The notes under the pieces: model-generated | The model's database searches: none | What the model saw: the letters and a program-made list of their open reading frames with translations, nothing else | Told to the model about the DNA's origin: nothing | Program-made: the position numbers and the translations under genes | Shown: positions 26,701 through 64,000 of the stretch, one piece after another | Numbering within the stretch: the first letter of the stretch is position 1 | Layout of the letters: each line of letters starts with the position of its first letter | Source of the DNA: Paraescarpia echinospica | Taxonomy: Eukaryota; Annelida; Polychaeta; Sabellida; Siboglinidae | Direction of reading: 5' to 3' | Assembly: GCA_020002185.1 (NCBI GenBank) | Contig: CM034533.1 | Coordinates: 38,410,409 to 38,474,408 of the forward strand | Length of the DNA stretch: 64,000 nt

Positions 26701-26760
26701 TACTTATAAAATAATTTTATGATATACTGCCTAATAAATTCTTGTTTGTTGTGCATCTGA
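23735..26760 (-). mobile_element. LINE (non-LTR retrotransposon), 5'-truncated, ORF2 decayed
   Basis: Minus-strand fragments in order: endonuclease C-terminal half (VIGTIYKPPDTN, LMDDFNVDLL) at 26,200-26,756; linker at 25,620-26,340; reverse transcriptase at 24,717-25,304 with VFLDLTKAFDTTDHN, VPQGSILGPLLFILYIN and the catalytic ILFADD; tail at 24,161-24,668 with FFWNALP. The 3' end near 23,740 carries GACCGAAATAAAG and a T/A tail. Several frameshifts and stops break ORF2. The layout (EN then RT) is that of the Jockey/CR1-like assemblage; a precise clade is not assigned. Confidence 0.88.
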
Positions 26761-26831
26761 GCTGAGGTTTATGAGGACAACGGCACAACAGAGAGTTGCT
26801 GTAATTATTATTAACTTAACCATAAAAAGCC
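26737..26831 (-). other. Signal-peptide-like open stretch next to the LINE 5' end
   Basis: From an ATG at 26831 the minus strand reads MVKLIIITATLCCAVVLINL then SSDAQQ, a textbook signal-peptide profile, and stops just inside the LINE. It could be the first exon of a secreted-protein gene cut off by the insertion, or chance in AT-rich DNA. Confidence 0.25.
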
Positions 26832-26916
26832 TGTTTAAACGTAAATAATTCCTGATATCACAAACGCAGATGTGCTGCAACCAAACATCTTTCAATGGCA
26901 ATTATCCTGTAACTGA

Positions 26917-27430
26917 TACATGTTACAATTACATGTTACAATTACATGTTACAATTACATGTTACAATTACATGTTACAATTACATGTTACAATTACATG
27001 TTACAATTACATGTTACAATTACATGTTACAATTACATGTTACAATTACATGTTACAATTACATGTTACAATTACATGTTACAATTACATGTTACAATTA
27101 CATGTTAAAATTACATGTTAAAATTACATGTTAAAATTACATGTTACAATTACATGTTACAATTACATGTTACAATTACATGTTACAATTACATGTTACA
27201 ATTACATGTTACAATTACATGTTACAATTACATGTTACAATTACATGTTACAATTACATGTTACAATTACAGGTTACAATTACAGGTTACAATTACAGGT
27301 TACAATTACAGGTTACAATTACAGGTTACAATTACAGGTTACAATTACAGGTTACAATTACAGGTTACAATTACAGGTTACAATTACAGGTTACAATTAC
27401 AGGTTACAATTACAGGTTACAATTACATGT
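26917..27430. repeat. 13-bp satellite in two homogeneous blocks
   Basis: About 39 copies. To about 27,268 the unit is ATGTTACAATTAC; from there to 27,425 it is AGGTTACAATTAC, with a final T copy. Three consecutive copies near 27,105-27,140 read AAAATTAC. Because 13 is not a multiple of 3, all three frames give the same 13-residue periodic peptide, an artefact. Confidence 0.97.
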
Positions 27431-28780
27431 TCCAGTGTTTTATTAACATTTACACATAATACACATTTACAAAGCAATTGTTACCTTTAATTCTTTGCTG
27501 ATATTTAAAGACTTATATAGAAATAAACTGTCTTTAGTTTCTAGCAGTCAGCAAGTCAGTTTGTTCAAAAGTGAGAACATTATTGCCAATATTAACCTCA
27601 CAGGTTCTTATATGTCCCAAGTTGAGATGGCATGTTGAAAGGAATCAATGGAAATTAACTGTTGATGACTTATTAATTTAATTGTATCAAAAAAAGTAAA
27701 ATCAACAGAGATCCATTATCTATTTACTGCACATTGGCCAAATCTGATACAATACTTTTTTAAATTCCATAACACTTCAACTTGTTTCAGTAACGGGCAA
27801 ACAAAATAGACTTTCCAAGAGCATTATAGCTGACAAGTTACAGAACATTTCAACACCATTTTGAATATTTCAAATGTAGGATAATACTCAGCATATTTGA
27901 AAATCAACAATTATCTCTTAGAATAACGTACTGTTACCGCCTTAAGGAAGTGAAGTATTGAATAACAGAATTCGATAACGACAGTTGCCAGTTATTATTA
28001 CATATAAACATCAGCATTAAGTGTTGCACCCTTGAGTATATCTTGAATTAGTCCTTTAAACTGGAAGTGGCATGAGAATTATATAACCAGTCATAACAGA
28101 TTACAAGCTACTTTCATAACACCATACACAAACACTCAGCCGTGTAATTCAACCATGTTCATGTAATGGAATATTATGAATAAATGACAAACGTGTAATT
28201 AGCATATCCAGTTATACAAGAACTGAACGTGATATAAGTATTACACGTGACATAATGGTATATATCAGACAAACACTCAACGATTTAATTTAACCTTGTT
28301 AATGTTAATTTGAATGGAATAATATAAATCAACTAGAAACAAGTGGAATTAGCATATTCAATTATACAAGAAGTGAGCGTGATGTAAGTATTATGTGTGA
28401 CAATGATTCATATCAGATGAGTCACGCACAGTTGTAAATGTACAAAGTTAATCGTGACCGTGGCAGCAACAGTTCTTATGTTTCCTGCAGGTTGTAGAAA
28501 TTGTATATACTTTAGAAGGAATATCTTTGACATAAACACACATTACAGTAGTAAGAAAATTGACAGGTATGCAAGTGCCTCAAATTACACGAAGCATGCA
28601 GTGATTTAACGGTGACATGAACAGGTTGAAATAAATGCTATTGTAAATAGACTATATATAAAATAAGATAATCATGTTGTCCAAAGAATTATAAAACATT
28701 TAGTTTTCATAAAATCACGAAAATAAGAATGTTTCCTCACACACCACCTCTGAAATTTTGCTTTCGGGAGTTTCCGAGAG
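27430..28780. other. AT-rich DNA with a 140-bp tandem duplication
   Basis: Two units at about 28,130-28,268 and 28,270-28,420 share AATTAGCATAT, CAGTTATACAAGAA/CAATTATACAAGAA and GTGATATAAGTATTA/GTGATGTAAGTATTA. No gene is recognised in the remainder. Confidence 0.55.
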
Positions 28781-28782
28781 TG

Positions 28783-28790
28783 TGACGTCA
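28783..28790. promoter_or_regulatory. Palindromic CRE (TGACGTCA)
   Basis: Perfect cAMP-response-element octamer in a locally GC-richer stretch, just upstream of the possible plus-strand gene at 29.1-31.2 kb. It may instead serve a minus-strand transcript: an open stretch MANFDQPPASMTHMTS runs the other way through it from 28832. Confidence 0.45.
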
Positions 28791-29094
28791 TATGTGTCAT
28801 AGAAGCTGGCGGCTGATCGAAGTTGGCCATGTTATTCAGCGGTTGCCGCACGGTTGTCTTCGATTAATGACAACCATATATTGGATGATAGTTATGGAAA
28901 TGCTTCGGCGAAGAGTTGTTTGTTTTTTATCGAATGCCAAAGACAAGAACTGACTGGATTATAAACAAATAAATCGAATGAATTTGATGACAATCTCATC
29001 GCCATCGATATCACAACTTGAAAGTTGGACTCGCATCTGCTTCGCCTTTGTCAGTGTGATCATGTTGACAGTAGTTGTTTCATAAAGGTTACAG

Positions 29095-31215
29095 CAGTTT
29101 GTGAATTCGACTAATACAAGTACCAGTGACATTACAAATCATCCTGACTATTGTCAAGAGAACCACCAAAAAGAAATAAAGTCTGACATCCCCAAAACAA
29201 CAAAGCGAGCTGCGAAGCCGAAGGCGATGCAACTTGGTTTTGAGTCGAGGTAAGCCAAATCCAAGAAGAGTGACAAAACGTAGGCGTAGCTGCGATTTAT
29301 TTGCTACACCTCATTTGTATTTATCAGTTGTACTTCATAGATATGTTGTATGTTGTTAACCTATACAAAATTACTTAGAATACTTCAATACCAGCAATGA
29401 ACTCTCAGTTTTTGGAGCACACATCTGCGAATGGAAAGGGACCATTCGTTAACTGGTGCTGAGCACTTCGCCTTTGCTTCAAAGAATGTCGTTCAACTCC
29501 TCGGCTCGACTGTTGTTAATTACTGGCTTGGCAGTTCGTGAACATGTCTTTCTAGCGTATATACAATATAACATTTGACCATGTTGTTGGATATTTATAT
29601 AACCTGGACTGTTAATTCTTGTTTTGTTTGATATTTGGAGTGTGGGTATATTATAAATGTGTAGAACTTTGCGTGTCCTAACATCACGTCCAATGGCAAT
29701 GCTTAATTCCGTGGCACCTTTATATTGTGTAGTTTTGTCTTCCGTCTGACTGCTTCAGTAAATGTCTATGTTGAACTGTCAGCTCCCATTCTTAATAAAC
29801 CTGGTTGGCATGTCATCATTCAGTGTAAAAGTGTTATGGGAATATATACTTTGACTATATTCACTACATCATCGTAATTACATAAATATCAAGGTGCAAC
29901 TGAACTGTACACTGAATAATTACTTTCTGCGCTGCAATTAAACTACCAAATAATAATAAGATATATTTATTTTAATTACAGTTGTATGTATTTCTTGACT
30001 GCAACATAGTACGGTAAGGGGATACTTATTTCAATCCAACAACAATTATTACGTAGTATATCTGTGTGCTCAGCTTTTAGTAATACCAACAACTATATAA
30101 GTTTATCTGTTTTTATTATAATGATGTATAGTTGGTTTGCATTTCAGTATTGCTATTGCTAACAAATCAAGGGATGAGGAAACACTATCGTCTTCATCTC
30201 TTACATGTGAACCCTTTCACATTCTCCATTGCATAGAACACTGTGCATCAGATAGTGCTGAACAGGAATTTGGAGACACTTGCTGTGAGAGAGCAGTCAA
30301 GCATACATGATTATGTATCAACAAGAAACTGAAATGGAAAATGACAACATGCCTACTGATACTGCATGCTTCATTAGACTGCTATATTGCAAAATACCTT
30401 GTATGTATATATATTGTACAGTAAAAAAGCTCTTGTGTTTACACAATTCTATGAATAATTGTAGTCAAGTAAGTCAACAAACATTTGAAATTACCTCTAA
30501 TTCTGTTCAATCATACATTATACATTATCATGATGTATAGCTGGTATGCAAAATCGTAGTGTGGGTCTTTTGAGAAATGTTTTTGAACAATTGTAACTGT
30601 ACTGACATGTAGATTTTGGATTTTTTACGTAAATCATCACATTAATAAAATGTGACATGTATACAACCTAGCACATTTACGAACCTATTTTGACAGATAT
30701 AGCCATTGGTGAGCAAACTGGTGTGACTAGTTACACAGAGATTGGATATTTCACAACTGTACTACAGATTATGAACATATACAAATTACAGTCGGACAAA
30801 AGCAATGCCTGCTCCCGAAGCTGTCAGTGGGCGAAATGTCAACTCAAGCGTTGTCAAAATACATGTTTCACTGCGGCTATTGTGGTGAATTAGGTTCCTG
30901 TTACGAAATACGGGGTCGCTGACATCATCGCAGAAGCCCAACCACATTATGTAGTGTTTTAAAAAATCGAGCCACCTTGTCCGTCGTCGGAAGTAACTGA
31001 AATCTCTGAATCACTCAATGACATTGACAACGACAGCGTCAGTGAAATCACTGAATCACTGACCATTCTGTCAGTTGCGCGCATCATATTAATACTATTA
31101 CAATATTATACAGTTATACGTATAGACGTTGTATTTGACGTTGAAAATAATCCATGTGATTCTGTATAATGTCATGAATGTATTGTCCGTTTCCAATAAA
31201 ACTTGATGTTCATGA
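29095..31215 (+). CDS. Possible small gene, unrecognised product, two or three exons
   Basis: An open exon 29095-29249 (SDIPKTTKRAAKPKAMQLGF then ES) ends TCGAG|GTAAGC in phase 2. A second exon starts at 30148 after ATTTCAG and in the complementary phase reads IAIANKSRDEETLSSSSLTC, EPFHILHCIEHCASDSAEQE and FGDTCCERAVKHT before TGA at 30308-30310. A further open exon-like stretch, 30697-30893, has eight cysteines near its end. AATAAA at 31195 fits a transcript end, and a CRE lies upstream at 28783. The start codon is not settled: the only in-frame ATG in the first exon is at MQLGF. Composition is protein-like, but no family is recognised; it could be a decayed transposase-type gene. Confidence 0.4.
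31195..31200 (+). terminator. Candidate polyadenylation signal of the plus-strand gene
   Basis: AATAAA followed within 20 bases by a GT-rich CTTGATGTTCATGA stretch. Confidence 0.4.
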
Positions 31216-31689
31216 ATCTGAAATTGTCGTTTGTTACCGGCGAATGTTCCTTTTTACATCGTCGTCATCATCGTACATGTCAAACTTTCCTGAGTGACGT
31301 CTATCACCAATGGTTCATCGCTGTATGCGGCAACAGTCCTACAAGTCCTCACATTTGCGACACAACTCTCCAAATCCGAATCACAAGAATCTTATGCCGA
31401 GTCTTCCATGTTTCCAGTGGTGAGACAGATTTGGGCTATGGCACATATTACGTCACAGTACTTTACCAAGCGGCAATCAGGCACACTATTTCATTCGGGA
31501 TTTCATTTGGAAATCGGTCAGATAGGCTGATTTTTACACATTAAACTGCGTGTATATATTAACTAAGGAACCTGTCAGGTATTACACCTGTCTAAATAGC
31601 ATCATGTTAGTATGTCATTTACGTGGTTAAAATAGAACATTTATTTTCATGTCACCTTTAAGTCTCAGAACTGGATAAAGCATCACATA

Positions 31690-31990
31690 CATTCTAAAAA
31701 TGCATCACATGATCTACACCCTCTGTATCACATGATCAACATCACCCTCTGTGTCACATGATCAGCCTCACCCTATGTGTCACATGATCTACCTCACCCT
31801 CTGTCACATGATCAACCTAACCCTCTATCACACGATCAACCTTACCCTCTGTCACATGATCAACCTCACCCTCTGTCACACGATCAACCTTACCCTCTGT
31901 GTCAAATGATCAATCTCACCCTCTGTCACGTTATCAACCTTACCCTCTGTGTCAAATGATCAATCTCACCCTCTATATCACATGGTCTAC
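31690..31990. repeat. 24-27-bp minisatellite, about 11 copies
   Basis: Core CACATGATCAACCTCACCCT with CTGTGT or CTGT between copies, containing the palindrome TGATCA. It lies 140 bases downstream (minus strand) of the last recognised LMLN exon. Confidence 0.88.
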
Positions 31991-32131
31991 CTCACCCTAT
32001 TGCATAGTTCCACTAGACATGTTCTTGCTATTTGATTAAACCTAACAACCAATTCAATGTCATGGAGACCATGTTTGTTTAATGCACAATTACTCTAGCT
32101 AGTTGTCGAAACGTGAAAACTGTAAACTTAC

Positions 32132-59574
<27,443 letters not shown>

Positions 59575-59954
59575 CTAAGGATAGGGAATCTTGTATTAAC
59601 ACAAAAATAGTCACAGACATAGATACAAACACTAGATAGTCTTCTGGAATAAATATTGTGTTCTGAGATCAAAGCTGAGGATCAGTAAGTAGTGTTATTA
59701 GCACTGGATTATATAAATTAACAATGTTCTCATTCAAACAACATGTTCATGGGAAATCGCTGAAGTGATGCAGGCTGGACGATGAAGAACACTGCTGTTC
59801 ATGAGAAAAAGTAATCATTGGAAGTTACTGTTTTTACCGCTGTTACAACTAATTGTTGTTAGAAGTAAACAACTTCAAATAAAAATTGTGTATGTACACT
59901 TCATTATCATAAATTTATCATTCACAAATACTTTAAAATAATAGGCATTCACCA

Positions 59955-62900
59955 AGCTGGGTCATTCCGTGTGAAGGCAACCAATGGATGCGGCACTCGT
60001 CTATTCAATGTTTGATTGAACCAGTTTGGTGAAAGCTTTTGGAAAGATAATAAGAATCTGAAATTTGAGTGTTCTAGCTTCAGTAGTTTTTAAGTTACGG
60101 CATTTTGAAATTTGGGACATTTTCTTCGTCAGAAGAAGCTCCTTAATGCAAACCACAGGGTTCAATCCAGGCTGCACCATTGATGCAATATTTTAACAAA
60201 TGACCCACCAAAATTTCACGAATGGGCCCACAGGGCGCATAAATGTGGCATCTGGCGCACACAAATTCAGTTGACGTGTCCTAAAAAAATCTACATTAAT
60301 TGACGAGGGATTTAAAGTCAATATTTTGTAAGTATCCAGAATTTGTGTGCAAGACAGCCAAGAGACAATAACAAGTAATTATTACGTCGTTATTCTGGCC
60401 GATGATGAAGCGAGTGCATCGCACTACCTACTGCTAATTCCACACAAATCCGCTAGGTGTACAATTATCTGCCAGAGCGCGCATGCTGTGTTTACCGAGG
60501 TGTAAAATATTCGCCAGAGCATGCACGCTGTGTGTTCGCTAGAAAGAATCATGGAAAAAATAAAACGCAAAAATCACGTTTAGACATGTGAGGCAAAAGG
60601 CCACGCATACAACTGAAAGGTATTAAATGTAAACATTCATTGGAAATTTAAATTATTACCGATAATAGTATAGACAATAATGAAATTCGCTACCAAGCGG
60701 AATCGGATGGCACTTTTTAAATTAAATTTAACTTTGTCTTTGCGTAGGCCCGCACACGGCTGACACACCCAAATATCAATGAAAATTGGCAACAAGGAGG
60801 TTTGAAGATTCCTAAATGAGGCAAACTATCAAGATTCAGTCATGTTCTGTTTTTAGAGAATGATTGATGTGCGTGACTTCTGTGGCAAAGAAGTGACTTC
60901 CGCGATGAGTAGCTCCACCAGTAAAAAACAAAATGCAAAAGTTGAACAATTCTTAATATTTATTTTCATAAAATCTCAAAACACAAACCGCAATAAACAC
61001 AAAAAATCCAACCAAAAGTAACATTTTATGATAAATGTTTCTCAAAATATTCTCGTTTCAAAATCCTGTGTATAATTATGAAGTAAACGGATGATAATAT
61101 GCTCCATGAATGACAGTTAAAAGAATGGTGTAGTTTAATTTATTCTTGTGACTACTTGGAATAAACATATGTTCAAAGCTGGTTTCCAGGCTTCCTGCAG
61201 TGTCAGCAGAAAATGTTGACCCCCTTTTATTATATATAATATAATTTATTAACTATATATCCAGGGTTGGTATTGCACACATTTCATGTCGTTGATGGTA
61301 TGCCAGTTGTAGAGACTGCCATATTCAAACAAACATCCTTGTTATTTAGCTGCAAACCTAGAAGGGAATTCAATATAATACTATAAATCCACATTAACTC
61401 ATTAGTAATGTTTAATTACTCAATTCCCGGAGGAATTTTCAGTCCCTCCCATAGGTACAATGTTTAAAAAAATTGCCCCCTTTTACAACCTACATGGGCT
61501 CTTGGCCCACTTATTCAAGATCCTAGATTGAACCCTGAAACTGGGATGCTATTTATGCCTTAAAAAAGTATGCTAAGATGCAATATTCTTAAACTAGCAT
61601 TACCACAACGGCCGCCACGGCTGTTGGATCTGGCCAGTTCTGACACTAAACTACGACAGGCCACCGTTTTTGCAGCCCTTACATCATTAAGTCCGTGTTA
61701 AATAATACATATTTAATATCATGGGAATGACAAGATGATGTCCTTTACAATGGTATAAAGTTTTTTAAAGTATTCCTTTATTTGATAAACTAATCGTTCG
61801 TGATTTAACGATGATGCGTGTTAAAAATGTACGTCGACGATGCTCCATAACGGTACGGTTTTTGCAAAAGCAGGTCGCTGCAAATTAAAAACCCACACTT
61901 ATTTGGATTGTCATGAGAGCTGTTCAACTAATTAGAAGACATGTTCGTCTTCACTGCAGACGTTGCACGAAGTTTCTGCGGTAAACCAAACGAAAGTTAT
62001 GTCAAATTATCATATAAACATGAATTTTTGATAATGTTATCATCTGATTGAGAGAGCATTGGAAGTGCAGAAAGATCTGTATGTATGTTTTATTGATTAC
62101 ACAAAGGCATTTGACAGAGTTTGTGATGAAGAAATAACATCAATGCTGGAGAGTTTCACAAAAAAACATAGAAGCCACTGAAATGTGGTTCTTAAGAAGA
62201 ATGCTGCCATGGACTGCAAAACAAAGCAATGAAGTCATCCTTAGGACAGCCAAATCAAAAAGAAAGATCATCAACAAAGTTAGAACACAACAAGCACTAT
62301 TTATAGGTCATGTCATGAGAAAGAAAAAATTAGAACATGTAGTAACAACAGGAAAGATAGAAGGCAAAAGATCCAGAGGACGACAGAGAATAAAAATAAT
62401 ATATCTCAACATGATGTGGAAGGAGCACAACAGAACTGCTACAGACTACAAACAACCGCAATTCATATGGCTAAGTATAACTAGTATAGACATTAATTAT
62501 GCAAAATGGGAATTAAGTGACATCCAATTATAGTAATTAAACTCTTTATGTAATACCATGATAAGACGCACTAAACATTTAATCACAATGCTTTTGGTGA
62601 GTCCACATTTACTATGTCCACCATTTTGTTTTATGATAATTATATAATCAATTATGCAAATTATGGCAACTACGTGAGTTCTAATGAAAATGTTTGTGTT
62701 GTACTATTTTACTATGCCTCAAATGTTAATGTACTTTTGGAAAAATACGATACGAAAAATTGGGATTCTACATTTAATATGTCCACCATTTTATGCAAAT
62801 TAATTGTATTTATTTTTAAGAAGCCGTCACAAAATGTCTAAGCCCAAATTTCAAAATGCCGTAACTTGAAAACTACTGGAGCTAGAAAATAAGTTCAAAT

Positions 62901-63078
62901 GTTGTATTCTTGCATATTTTACCAGACTTTTACCAAACCGGTTTATTAAAAAATTTAAGAGATGAGGGCAACATTATTCAAAAATTTAAGAGATGAGGGC
63001 AACATTATTCAAAAATTTAAGAGATGAGGGCAACAAATTTCAGGAATTTTGGTTGCATTCGCATGAAATGACCCAGCT
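59955..63078. mobile_element. 3.1-kb element with ~170-240-bp terminal inverted repeats
   Basis: Left end 59,955-60,122 and right end 62,841-63,078 are inverted copies: AGCTGGGTCATTCC against GAAATGACCCAGCT, ACCAGTTTGGTGAAAG against TTACCAAACCGGT, and TAAGTTACGGCATTTTGAAA against TTTCAAAATGCCGTAACTTG. The right end has extra triplicated 31-base units (AAATTTAAGAGATGAGGGCA) at 62,945-63,035. No transposase is evident; the interior holds a deleted LINE. It is probably a non-autonomous DNA transposon. Confidence 0.65.
62040..62535 (+). mobile_element. Internally deleted LINE nested in the TIR element
   Basis: EVQKDLYVCFIDYTKAFDRV, containing reverse-transcriptase motif A, is followed after only about 35 bases by the C-terminal region EATEMWFLRRMLPW, FIGHVMRKKKLEHVVTTGKI and EGKRSRGRQR. 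In intact relatives several hundred residues separate these, so most of the RT domain has been lost. Confidence 0.8.
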
Positions 63079-63189
63079 ACTAAAATGTACAAAAAATTGT
63101 TTATTACTTTGTCAGTTCGTCATCAATTCAATTCAGTAGCATTACCACAAGAAAAAGAAAAACTGCATTACATAAACACGTTTTGTTAT

Positions 63190-63670
63190 GCATTTTAGAA
63201 TACGCTGCTATATCACTCATTTCAAGCGCGTGGTGCAGACTAGCACAATTCGGGTAGCTATTTGGGCTTCAAAAGTGCAATATTTTCATAACAGAAATAT
63301 GCCTGAGATGATGTTGAATGGTGGAACTAATGCACCAATATATATATCAAATTTAGACAAACTCAAGTTATAATTGGTAAATCGAGGTGGGTCCAGATTC
63401 TACAAGTCTGACAAGTGCCCATGCTATGGCCATGACCATGTTAGAAAAAAAAAACTGGGCACTTGTGTAGAATCCGGACCCACCACGATTTCGTCTTTAT
63501 AACTTAAGTTTTGCATAACTTTGATTCCTCAGAGCATTAGTTCCATCACTCAACACCATCCCAGGCATATTTATATTACACAAATATTGTCTTTTAGTAC
63601 ACTTTTGAAGCCCAAATAGCGACCCAGTTTGTGCTAGTCTGCAACGCTGCTGTCGTGTGTTTCCGCATCA
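63190..63670. repeat. Large imperfect palindrome, arms ~220 bp
   Basis: Left arm to 63,419 and right arm from 63,457 are complementary over blocks such as GCAGACTAGCACAA, TATTTGGGCTTCAAAAGTG, GATGGAACTAATGC and GGTGGGTCCGGATTCTACAC (one or two changes in the left arm). The spacer is about 37 bases. Confidence 0.8.
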
Positions 63671-63714
63671 CGTTCGTAAAATGAGCGATATAGCAGTGTA
63701 TGTTAGAGTATAGC

Positions 63715-63900
63715 GGCTTATGTTGGCATATATTTTTGCCTCAAAAGTGTGCTAAGACGCAATATTCTTAAACGTAAACATGCCTGGGATAATGTTGAAT
63801 GATGGAACTAAAGCACTGAGGTATCAAAGTTAGGTAAAATTCAAGTTATAATAGCAAAATCGAGGTGGGTCCGGATTCTACACAAGTGCCAAAAACGGCA
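63715..63900. repeat. Third copy of the palindrome arm
   Basis: Direct repeat of the left arm (CATGCCTGGGATAATGTTGA, AAATCGAGGTGGGTCCGGAT). A small piece also lies at 61,550-61,596 (TGCTAAGATGCAATATTCTT), so this is an interspersed family. Confidence 0.75.
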
Positions 63901-64000
63901 GGTTTGTTATGGCTGCGTCTACGCTAGGCCCTAGGCTTGTAAAAAATTCTACCGATATATTACTATTAGTATTACTATTAGTGCTCAGTATCCCCCTGGG

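Noticed and set aside
26870..27490. Tandem 13-residue peptide frames
   Set aside because: The 13-base unit gives the same peptide in all three frames; no start context, no unique sequence.
31560..31660. Possible LMLN final exon (CCAG|TTCTGA) with AATAAA on the minus strand
   Set aside because: It would add one residue and a stop after HETCE, leaving no usual C-terminal tail; the evidence is too thin to call the gene end here.

Overview
This window is nuclear DNA from an animal, almost certainly a marine invertebrate. It is AT-rich, and its genes are split into many exons of 64-173 bases with GT/AG borders. It also carries non-LTR retrotransposon relics, tRNA-derived SINEs, DNA-transposon relics and an exceptional load of tandem repeats. 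An intact alternative oxidase gene excludes vertebrates and insects. The exon-border minisatellites recall, from memory and unchecked, a class described in amphioxus (cephalochordates). A mollusc is the main alternative, and the sequence does not settle it. Layout: (1) 0.5-1.9 kb, minus strand: a complete two-exon gene for a small secreted protein with a chitin-binding type-2 (CBM14-like) cysteine pattern. (2) 3.8-4.65 kb: a decayed LINE ORF1. (3) 4.8-13.6 kb, minus strand: a complete ten-exon alternative oxidase gene (AOX, 362 residues) with a mitochondrial presequence and every diiron ligand in place; SINEs sit in its introns. (4) 14-23 kb: gene-poor DNA with CA/TA microsatellites, two hairpins and a 31-32-base minisatellite. 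(5) 23.4-26.8 kb: two LINE relics meeting tail to tail, then a 13-base satellite. (6) 28.8-31.2 kb, plus strand: a possible small gene with a CRE-containing upstream region, phase-compatible exons and a polyadenylation signal. (7) 32.1-59.6 kb, minus strand: fourteen consecutive phase-matched exons (532 codons) of a leishmanolysin-like metalloprotease (LMLN, invadolysin); the start-codon exon and the C-terminal exon were not found. (8) 59.95-63.9 kb: a 3.1-kb terminal-inverted-repeat element holding an internally deleted LINE, then a large palindrome. The main discovery is in the LMLN gene. Four of its splice sites are the edge or seed of tandem arrays in the adjoining intron. A 61-base repeat (about 55 copies) carries the 5' splice site of the HEXXH exon. 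A 28-29-base repeat (about 16 copies) carries the last codons and 5' splice site of another exon. A 44-base repeat (about 95 copies) carries the 3' splice site of the last visible exon. A shorter GTGTTACAAG-type array abuts a fourth splice site. The transcript would therefore contain well over a hundred near-copies of its own splice signals, yet the true exons keep correct phases and conserved residues. How the true junction is chosen, and how the arrays arise only from splice borders, is the question most worth testing.
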